From positions 636,999 to 700,998 of the forward strand of contig CAJNOJ010000005.1 in NCBI GenBank assembly GCA_905250025.1: 64,000 nucleotides of DNA, given 5' to 3'. Under the pieces are notes generated by a model. It ran no database searches. It had not been told where the DNA came from and saw only the letters and a program-made list of their open reading frames with translations. Below are positions 13,980 to 23,603 of the stretch, one piece after another (positions within the stretch are counted from its first letter, which is position 1; each line of letters begins with the position of its first letter). Origin of the DNA: Adineta ricciae. Its lineage: Eukaryota; Rotifera; Eurotatoria; Adinetida; Adinetidae. A program made the translations under genes and the position numbers.

Positions 13980-15499
13980 GAACACGTACCTCAGGGCGTA
14001 TGAAGTGACAATAGCTCAATTCAGAAACATGCACAAATATACGGCCGATTAGGCAAAAGACGACCCAGCATCAACGAAAGGATTTCAAGCAAAATAATTC
14101 ATACCTATCGAAAATGTTTGTTTAAGGTGCATAGAAAAATCATTCGCACAGAAGTCTATAAATAACGCAAATGAAGTAAAAAAATTGATTATTTCTACTG
14201 CAACTCAAGCAAGCAAAATAGATTTTTGATCGGTGACAGAGACACATGCAAATCTTACACTCATCGAAGTAAGTATCGCGAAATCCTTTATTTAAACCGT
14301 ACTATTGACTTCAAGAAAAATGTTTTTCTTTTCCTACATGAAAAATCATACGTAATGGAGGAATTTTGAGACAGATACTCGATACTCCACGATAAATATT
14401 CCAGTCGCTTACTCTCGGTACATGTATAAGTATAAAAATGATTTATTTGAAAGATCATTAAACTGAATACTTTTTCTCTCACCCACGAAAAGCAGAGCTC
14501 TTTCTGGAAGTCAACAGATTCTTAAAAAGGATGTGTCAAGATATATATTCATAAATGTAAAGCGTACATAGACATCCCTGTGATCGGTAGGAAAACGACT
14601 TTGTTTGCCCCAATCTTAATGAAAGCATTCACTTCCTTTTTTTTCGCCTACACTCAATCTGTACATAGACATTGAAAATGTACATATTTAAAGAGCTGGA
14701 GTCAATTTTCATATGTTCTCAAAATTGAAAGCTATTACAGAACGGATCTCATAACCTAAACGTAAGTAAATCTTGTCAAAAAAATTACTAAAAATGCATG
14801 CTGAGACATAATAATCCATGTTTTTTTTATAGATGTTCTTTCATACACAATTCAATTCATCAAAATAGATTTATTTTAATGAAAGAAAGTTGGCATAGAC
14901 TATTAAATACATCACTATGCGCACATTGCTCTCAGGAAGAGTTCGAACGTATAAAAGTACATAGCGAAGCCTACGCGACTTCCATCTGACCGAATGTACC
15001 CCTTCTCTGATTGGGAACACAATAGCAGAACTGCATGACGACATTCTTGAAAAGAAAGCCTATAAATCTCTGTTGAATGATGACGAGATGTCAAACTAAA
15101 CTACAACTACCAAACATACATCCATGCAAATTTCTAATAGAATCCTATAAAAGTATACCTCACTTTTAAAAAGCACTTACGTCTTTGTGTTGCATTTTTG
15201 TTTTGAAATTGCAGAGAAATTATGATCTAACCTTGACAGAAAATAAATACGATATAAGTGAGAAATGTTCTATTTCATGTGAACTAAAGATAAAATATGA
15301 TCATTTATTATTGCAAAGAAAAATTATTGTTAATCACAAAAATTGGTTCGTATCAAGTTCAAAGAGAAAGACAATTGCAATGACAATCACAGTTTACAGA
15401 CAATACGCGTTGAGAATCACTAACTAAGAGACGAGACTAGAGCTGAGAAAAATAATCAATATGAGATTGAAAATCAACGGACGAAAACGAGATTTTGTT
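13980..15499. other. Intergenic, possible upstream exon
   Basis: Mostly non-coding. A possible upstream exon of the small membrane protein lies at about 13.99-14.08 kb on the minus strand, ending in a GTACGT donor. A 63-codon ATG frame at 14798-14989 (+) resembles nothing I know and has no splice support. The rest is AT-rich with scattered short frames. Confidence 0.5.
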
Positions 15500-16248
15500 T
15501 CAGAGTTCCTTCTTTTTCAGTTTATCATCTTCCTATTAACAAAAAAAGGAACTATACATATAGACGTTTCATCAATAAGCTTTGACATACCGTAGCACCT
15601 TTGCCATAATAGGGACGGTTATCAATGGTGACTTCCTTACAACGTTCTTGTTGTACAAGAAAATCTTTGATTTCGAATGCTTGAGATCCATCATTCAAGA
15701 CAAGTAAAATTCGATTATCATCAATGACATGTCTAGAACAGAATGGCAAGTTGTTGGTGTTTTATATTGAATATCAATTTACCGAGTAACATCATATAAC
15801 GCATTTTTCAAACCCCACCACCAGATTTGCGTGATTTCTTCTGTTTCGCGACGTGTTGGTGAGCCTGAAACGGTTGCAAACATCATTAATGTTTGTCCTT
15901 GCTTGGAAACTTTCATGATATGCTCAGGTTGTTTCCCAACGAGATCTTCTGGACGAATCATTGGACGAGGCTTTCGAAGGAAATAATCATGTCGTTCATC
16001 ATCGGGCAAAACATCTTCATCATTATCCTTTGCAATGAAGAACGTGGAAACTTCGTTTGATCATTGTACAACAAAATTCCACTTACCTCCCATTCTTCGA
16101 ACAAACTATCTACATCTCGGTCAGTATAATCACGCGGATCTTTTTTCAGGTGCGTTTTTTCGCGTTTAAATCCATCATCACTCGCATGAATACGAGTGAA
16201 TGTATAAAATAATACGAGAATCGTAAGAAAAAAGTAGGAGTAATTCAT
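15500..16248 (-). CDS. MESD: LRP chaperone MESD (Boca)
   Basis: ER chaperone that folds the beta-propeller/EGF modules of LDL-receptor family proteins, needed for Wnt co-receptors LRP5/6. The ATG at 16248 begins a signal peptide (MNYSYFFLTILVLFYTFTRI, cleaved near HAS). It is followed by the family signatures KKDPRDYTDRDVDSLFEEWE, KPRPMIRPEDL, QTLMMFATVSG and EITQIWWWGL. Three short GT-AG introns separate the exons. The last exon is tiny and encodes EDDKLKKKEL before the stop, so the protein ends KKEL, where vertebrate MESD ends in a KDEL-like signal such as REDL. It is divergently arranged with the gene at 16848, with 600 bp between the two starts. The identification is firm. Confidence 0.95.
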
Positions 16249-16847
16249 TTGACGTTTGTTATTTTGATATGGTATGTCTTGTTCAGAAGAAAATATGTTT
16301 GTGTTATTGCTCCTGTCTAAGGTAAGGACACATCATGACACGCGACGCTATTCAATAGGAGGAGAGGAGTCTTGATTGAAGTAAAATTTTATCCAATGAG
16401 AAAACATTTTTCAGCAAGTGTTCATGTGCAACAATGACATCTAGATTGAGCAAAGAAAAACGATCCATCATGTATTTTTGTGCGTATAAATTCGAATATG
16501 AAAAGAATTTGATAATACAAGTCAATATGCACGTATTATTGTAATCTATTTTAATAATACTGCAGAGATGAAATCTCTTACTTAAGAGATTAGTCAAATT
16601 TGCTCATCCTATATGTAAAGTAACGAAAAATGGATGTAAACCAGTCCGTGAGAATGGAAATCATTAGAGTTCGATTTTTACGGAGCAAGGAACTAGAAAT
16701 GTTTTGATAATGTTGTTTTACTGTTAAATTACAGAATGAGAGAGAGTTTGTCTGATAACAAAAGATAGACGTTGTGTAAAATGATGACGAAATCAAACAT
16801 TTGCTTTTATTCTTTATACGACTTACATAGGTTTTTTGTTGATCGAA
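16249..16847. other. Shared 5' region between two divergent genes
   Basis: This 599-bp gap separates the MESD start on the minus strand from the proline-rich repeat gene on the plus strand, so it should hold both promoters. I see no clear motif beyond AT-rich sequence. Short frames on the minus strand look non-coding. Confidence 0.5.
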
Positions 16848-17732
16848 ATGGATGCACTGAGTGTAGCAGAAATTAAAAGGAAATTCGATGGAAAACGTGT
16901 AATGGTAATGAGTCCACTGAAAATGCCAGTTGTTCATAACGAACCCAGTGTGGATTCGTCGGATTTTGAAAGATTAGCACAGTCGAGATCAAACGAATTA
17001 CGTCGAACGTCTGGTATGTTCTCTTGTCTACGATATGAGAAAGTAATTGATTCTTCTTTTTGTTTAGAAGATTCAAATGCATCATCATTCGAACCAACTA
17101 ATAATGAAGCAACATTCGCACGAGTGCTGCCTCAAGGATCAAATACTTTCAGACATATAAACAAACAGGATATTCCTCTACCAGCTTCTACCCACCGAAA
17201 TCGAAATGAAGATGAACATTGTGAATCATCAACTGATTCAGTTCATGCAATTGCTTCTCAAAATGCAAACCATATCACTGGCTTTAAAAAAGCGCCTGTT
17301 CCTTTGCCACCCGGAGCTAATCGTAATCGTACTGGAAATACACAGGATTCTATTACAGATCCACTTATGTCTGATAGTATACAACCTTCGACTATTCTAA
17401 AGAAGCCAATCGTTCCTTTACCTGCCTCTAGTCATCAAGGGATCAATGACGAAATGTCAAGTTCAACAATGCCTTCTGTAGCAAAAAAACCTCCTGTTCC
17501 TCTGCCAGGTCTTGCCAACCAAATTCAAACAAACAATACTCATTTTGAATCATTATGTGTCACTCTTGATTCTTTATTACCGTCGAAATGTATGTTCTAC
17601 GAATTGGACAATACAATTGACGATTATCAACGAATAGATGCTCGAACAATAGTTTTTTCAAAGCAAAGACCACCTATACCGAAAATGACGAAAGATGAAG
17701 TTCATAGTCTTCAACGATATTTAAATACATAA
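16848..17732 (+). CDS. Proline-rich repeat protein with PVPLP motifs
   Basis: Not recognised. The ATG at 16848 begins MDALSVAEIKRKFDGKR; upstream in-frame codons use TTG and look untranslated. A 54-nt GTATGT...TTTAG intron at 17015-17068 has no stop, so the frame reads through it. After removal the protein is about 276 residues. The body holds four spaced units, each a short basic/hydrophobic lead, a PLP core and a polar Asn-rich tail: DIPLPAS, KKAPVPLPPG, KKPIVPLPAS and KKPPVPLPG, at intervals of about 35-45 residues. A final RPPIPK lies near the end. The cores look like SH3-binding ligands, which would suit a cytoplasmic adaptor (inference). No membrane segment or signal peptide. Confidence 0.7.
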   Translation: MDALSVAEIKRKFDGKRVMVMSPLKMPVVHNEPSVDSSDFERLAQSRSNELRRTSGMFSCLRYEKVIDSSFCLEDSNASSFEPTNNEATFARVLPQGSNTFRHINKQDIPLPASTHRNRNEDEHCESSTDSVHAIASQNANHITGFKKAPVPLPPGANRNRTGNTQDSITDPLMSDSIQPSTILKKPIVPLPASSHQGINDEMSSSTMPSVAKKPPVPLPGLANQIQTNNTHFESLCVTLDSLLPSKCMFYELDNTIDDYQRIDARTIVFSKQRPPIPKMTKDEVHSLQRYLNT

Positions 17733-17757
17733 CAAAACGAACAAAGATGTGCGTATA

Positions 17758-17763
17758 AATAAA
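17758..17763 (+). promoter_or_regulatory. Polyadenylation signal AATAAA
   Basis: A canonical AATAAA hexamer 26 bp after the stop of the proline-rich repeat gene, followed by A-rich sequence. Position and orientation fit the 3' end of that transcript. Confidence 0.5.
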
Positions 17764-18446
17764 ACGAAAAAAAAAAGACAACAAATGTTCTTTTTTTCTC
17801 GGTATACATACGAGTGCAGTGATCTACCCTATTGAAATGAAAAAGAATAAAGAAAAGAGACGCTTGATAGAAGAGGCAAAGGAAAAAAATCGAACGAAGA
17901 TATAAAAGAAAAATGAATTTCTAAGATACGGATATTTTAAAAAGCATTGCATACTTTTTTTCTGCATTTCAATATTGTCTTCCGGATATAACGTTCTGTG
18001 TTAATTGTGCAATTAATGGGAATGTTGATGGATATTAAATATATGTTCTATATGTATATATATATATTTGTTTTAATGAACATTATCCCTGAGTTGACTA
18101 AACGACGAGAATGTGAAAGGAACATACGCGTGTCATCCATCCGTAATTGTTCCCATACGCGAGAAGGTCAGCCATAGTTACCGTTGTAGTTCTTCATCTA
18201 TACGTTGCGATGGATATATTCCATTTATGTAAACATAGCTGTTCATCAGTAATGCAATTATGTAAAAGAGAAGAAGAAGAAACTGAGAAAGTTCCTTTTC
18301 TTGTGTTCACCGGCTAAGTTTTCAAACGCAAGAAGGGAAAGAAGGGTAGAAAGAGAGAAGAAATGAATGTTTTAGTTTCTTTGTTTCTTTGTTTGTTTCG
18401 TTTTATGCATTGAAAGACTTGTAACAAGATTAGAAAGCGATGAAAT
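17764..18446. other. Convergent intergenic spacer with TA repeat
   Basis: Spacer between the 3' ends of the plus-strand repeat gene and the minus-strand LRR-like gene. It contains a TA run near 18051-18067 and purine-rich stretches. No coding region is seen. Confidence 0.6.
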
Positions 18447-20299
18447 CTAAACATTTGAGTTATTTGGTTGAACTACTTGGAATCCAGCTTTGTTGTAGCG
18501 TTGTGACGGACGAAAATGAAAAAACCAAATGATTGTGCCAACGACAAGTAAACAAAGAATTGTGATACATATCAGCGACAATGTTATCCATTTTAACGTT
18601 TCATTTCTTAATATTAATCGCCGTTCTTCATAAGTTTTGCCTCCGACAGTTGAAGGATTCCCATTATCGTCGTCATCGTCTGTCGGTATTGCATTTGGAT
18701 CGACTGGTTTATTCGCTTTCAATGCTGATGTTTGAGAGTCCTTGGAGAGAAGAAAAAAGAGACAGACAAAGAAATGCACACACAGCCGTTAAATTCAATT
18801 ATTACTTGTATATGTGAATGAGGTAATTCACTTTGATCATGTTTATCATTTGTTTGTGATGGATGTCGATGAACATAAGATGGCATTGGATGTGTTGAGA
18901 ACAATCCATCATTATCATCATCTGTTGCCTTTTCTCTCGGCGGTATACGGAAATTCTTCACAATACTACATTCACTTAATTGACAACGTTCTTGTTGATT
19001 ATCTGAACAAAGATCTGTGTATGTTTGATCAGGTTTTTTATCTAAGATTGTTAATATGAAATCATGTATACAATCACAATATTCGGCTTGTGGTGGCAGA
19101 ATTGTCATTGTTGGATTTGCTTTTTGTTGTTTGGCAATATACCGTGCGAGAACGCATCGTGATGATGGATACAATTGGTCGAGAATCACCTTCGACGCAT
19201 CAAAACGTGTTAAGTAGTTTAAATCGTCCAGTGAATGTTCAGTGAGATGACGTGTATTCGGACCAAGAGTAAACGATTGTATACGGGATGCATGTTGAAA
19301 TGTATGATCTAATAAGGAAAAATAAATAAAAGAAACAGATGTTAGTTGAATACCTTTAAGTGTTTCAGCGTCGAGTTCAATTGTTTCAAGGCCGGTCAAG
19401 TATTGAAAACCATCAAATGAACGACTATCGAAGAAGAACTTCGGACGAACTAAATGCAATCCGTACAAATTCCGATAGTTGGTAAACGATGAAGCATTCA
19501 GCTTTCGTGCTTCATGCGCTTCGATAATCATTGAACGCACGGGATAATCAGGAAATTCTTCACTGGACACCGTCTCGACCATTTTGGTGAATTTCGCTAG
19601 GCGAATTTTACCGTTGAAATTCATTTTCGCTGTCTCATTACTTCGCGGTGTGCAACCTGAAAAAAGCAACAAAAATACATTTGCTGTTCGAGTTGTTTTC
19701 TTTGTTTTACCTTCAATTGTCAAATCGCCAATATTTGTATTATTAAATATTTCCTCGAACGAATATGGTTCGACGGATGAACTATGCAGAAACATTTGAT
19801 CAACCTTTATGTGATGAAATGCCATGGGTGAGAAGGTAATTCGACCATTGGATGTTAATTCTAATGTAAATGTGGTTTTAAGATCGGATTTGTCGCCAAA
19901 TAATTCATAGAAAGAATAGTCTTCGAATTGTAATTGAAGAAAATTATGGAACGATAAGGTGATTTTGATCGATGATTTCGGTTTATTTCCTGTTAAAGAA
20001 GTTGTTCGAGGAAACAAATGGGATAATTCATTAATAAACATTGATTTAACGACGAATTCTTTATCATAAAATGTTAAATGAATCGAGTCAAACGAGCGAG
20101 TCGTTTGTTTGATCGCATTCGTTAATCTTATTGTTGAATTTATTGTTTTATTGAAATTATTACATATCAAATGTTCACTTTCACCATGGAAAGATGTATG
20201 ACATTCACACAACATATTCTCGAGAATATCGCACGGTGTACATTGAACATATGTAACAAACAGAAGAAGACAAAGTGATATCGAGATTTGATGAGTCAT
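18447..20299 (-). CDS. Single-pass type I membrane protein with LRR-like ectodomain
   Basis: The ATG at 20299 opens a clear signal peptide (ISISLCLLLFVTYVQC). The Cys-rich N-terminal cap (CDILENMLCECHTSF) and the later LRR-like pattern (NLYGLHLVR, LTGLETIELDAETLKG, HLTEHSLDDLNYLTRFDAS), followed by a CDC...C...C cluster, resemble an LRR ectodomain with N- and C-terminal caps. Several N-glycosylation sequons are present. A hydrophobic segment near the C terminus (WITLSLICITILCLLVVGTI) is followed by a short basic tail. Introns: 19309-19353 (45 nt) and 19657-19710 (54 nt) are stop-free and multiples of three; a third splices HSHIQ to DSQTSALK near 18.74-18.81 kb. No orthologue is recognised; probably a lineage-specific surface receptor or adhesion protein. 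Confidence 0.75.
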
Positions 20300-23200
20300 G
20301 TTCGATGAATATTGACTAGACGAAAGGTTGCTCTAAAAATATTCGAAGATGATAGTTCATGTGGGTGAGAGCGAACGACGTGATGATATGATGGGACTAA
20401 GTTTTGGTTTGTTATCAAGATATTTCGAACGTACACTCCCTACTTACGTGTTTTCAAGGCAAAAAAGGAAGAAAAAAATTATGAGGTATCTACATATTTC
20501 TTTCAATTATTTTCTCTCTCTCTCTCTCTCTGCGAAATATTCGAATGTCTTGATGATATCATTTTTTACTTTTATTATACGATGTAATGCAATGATTAGG
20601 TATCAATCATCGACTAGGCTATAGTAATCAACACACTTTGGTTTGTAATCGAATAGGGATATACATAGGAATCTACACAATGGTGCAATACTCGATCGTA
20701 CATTTAAGAAGAAAGAGAGAGGAAAAGAAATGCTGTACGCTATTTCTACTGTGTACATGCAAACGATTGTCTCAATAGAACACAAGCGAACATTGAATTT
20801 CTATTATTCTTGTTCTCTTCTCTGTAAAAAAAAAACTTTTTTTCTTTAAATGCCAGCAGTTGCCAACTGATCGTGTTTATTCTCCTTTTATACACATTTT
20901 CTATCTATCGAGATGAATCTATCTGAAAATCTAGTTGAATGTATTACATACAATAAAGAAAAGAAGAGAAGAAATGAGAATTACGTAATCAACAGGAAGA
21001 GTCAAACAACCTTGTCTTACAAGGATAATACAGTTATCGTTTTAGCAGAATGATAAAAAAAACTACGAAGATCAACGTTGTTCTCTTTTTCTTTGTTAAC
21101 CAACATTACGTCATGCCCCATTGTGAATTATCTCATATATGAAAAAATCGAAATCGAACTACATGGCATTTCTTATGTATATCTGCACATATAAGTTGGT
21201 ACTTAGAAAACAAAATGCATAACAAACATCTTTTAATCAATCGTTTGATCAGTTTAGGAGATCGAAGTGGTTGAGCAGAGTAATGGCATAATAATGAATT
21301 TTCTGTCAACGTCAAAGTTGTCGTCAATGTTTCCACAGTCCGAAAACAACTGTTATGTAATCCACCTGATGAAGGACATGAGTGTAATATGAGATCAGTC
21401 AATCGATTTGATCCTACTAAAATTACACTAATTTTCTTATCGAAAAGTAACGAAATCGAGGAGGAAAAAAAAGGCAAAGTTAAGCCAATTCCCTAAACAT
21501 TAATCATTCTGTTTGTCTAACTCTGTAAATTTTCAGCCTTGACAGTGATATCATTTATAACTGACTTCTGATACAAACCATCGAAGGAATACCAGTTCTT
21601 TCATGTCTTGTCAGCGCTATTTGACCTTGAAAGTAAAAAAGGAAAGAAATGTCTTCTATTTTCATTCTATCGTAAAAGGCTACTCTGCATGCTTACTTCG
21701 CAAAGTATTTTTCGAACTGTAAAAACTACGAAATTTACTGGTTCGAGGCGTTTTTCCTCCACCTATAGCAAACATCAATTTATAATGAAAAAAGAAAGAA
21801 AGAAAAAGTGAGGATCTTCGGCGTGTATTTTATCTGACATCAAGCTGGTTTTCTTAAACATAGTCATAAATAAAGTCAAACTCACTTGGAATTATAAAGA
21901 AGATTATTTCTGATTAATAATTTGTCTTGATTCATCTGAATTAAATGGCAAAGAAAAGAATGGTCCCGCTTTCATTCGTTACTGCTTGGTACGTATAAAG
22001 GCGAAGCCTTGTATGCAAGCGAATACATGACAAAAGTGTACTTGAAATAAAAATAACCTTGTCAATGTTCGCGAGTTACAAAGAGTGTATAAACAAATCT
22101 TGTCTTTCTAGTTTTTATCTATTAGTTCAATTGGATGGTACATTAGAGAGATACGGTCTTATATACGCTTCATTTAGTTCGATTTATATAGTCATTTTCA
22201 CTTGTTTCAAACATACTTATCGAGAAAATAATCGAATAAAAAAGTGATCGATCAACTTACCGAAGCAGTTTTGTATAAGATCACTCAATGAGATCATTTC
22301 TTTCTCTTTTCTCCTACCGCTTATTGATTACTAATTAGAAAATCTTCTTTTTGTATGCGATCGTATTCTTTTGTATCTCATTATCTCCTATGGGAAATCC
22401 TAGGGGTGAAATGATGATGTACAAAAGTACTGCGAGAAGACAAAAGTAACCGATTTCTATGCAACTTGCTAAACATATCAAAGTAAGGTCTGTCTTCCCA
22501 CAGAACCGAAAAACTGCATGTGGTTTTTTTTTGCTCGCACGACTTTTTTTGTCCTATTCTCCAATGTAGAGAACGCGAGAGTCGTAGCTAATGGAAAAAT
22601 AAACGCGACTATACAATCTGAAGATAAAAGAGGGCAAGTATGTGTACTTCGTCTTTATAAACAATCGATTGTAACTCGTTTGTTTCTGCTTGCGTCAAAG
22701 TCATCAGATCATTTAATTACAAACGATTAATTGGAAATAGAAAGAAATATCAATGATCCCTAGATAGATATTTCTTAGAACGAGAAGGCTTCTACAGCGA
22801 ATTCTTCGTTAAGTAAATAAGAATAATAACACTTACCGATCGTCGGCAAAGAAAGAATGAAAATATGGCGAGTAAATATGATGTTGTTTTTTTTATTCAT
22901 GCATCGTTCCTTTCTAACAAAATAGATGGCAGGAGACAGGTAGAGTCAACTCAGTTGGTTGAAAAACCATGTCGAACTTGCGATCTGATTGCGAATAGGG
23001 AATGAGTTTTTCTCGTGCAAAAGTTTCGAGAAGAGAAAATCGTCAAAAATCCATCATAGATAATTTCATCAATGTTTTATTAGATCTGCTGGAAGAGTAC
23101 TGCCGAAAAACGAGCATTTGCAAGATAAGAACAAGCAAATATGACGAGATCGTTCCAGCACAAATTGCGGTTAGATTCATGATAAATGCAAAACGCGATA

Positions 23201-23603
23201 AAAGATTGTTTCGTTCTATAGCATTTTACAACATAGATTTCATCATTGTAAATCGCATATCTTCGAGTAGCATCAAACAATTCTCGTCTTGCCAAAGAAA
23301 TTACAATTGATCTGGATAATGTCGAAGCATGAGCTATAATTTATTCAGAAGACGAAAGAAACATTCACTATGCAACAGAAAGCAAACAAGAAGATCACGT
23401 TATTTTCTTATTCCTATCATAGAAAATCGTTGGAAAAGCAACAATAACAAGGGAATGTGGGCTTCTGCATTTCATTAAGTAGTAAGAGAAAGTTAACAGT
23501 TGAATCAGTTTTAAAACAAGGGAAAAATAAATGTTAGTGTAGTAAACTTCGAATTGAATACGATGACCATGCTGCGTGAATGATATTTATCACACGAACA
23601 GTA
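20300..23603. other. Intergenic region without a recognised gene
   Basis: About 3.3 kb between the LRR-like gene and the MAGT1 gene. Contains a TC repeat at 20513-20531. Frames such as 21133-21477 (-) and 23002-23310 (+) are open but have unconvincing composition and no recognised family; I do not call them genes. Confidence 0.55.
20513..20531. repeat. TC dinucleotide repeat
   Basis: Uninterrupted TC run directly visible. Confidence 0.85.

Noticed and set aside
14798-14989. 63-codon ATG frame
   Set aside because: No homology, splice or neighbour support.
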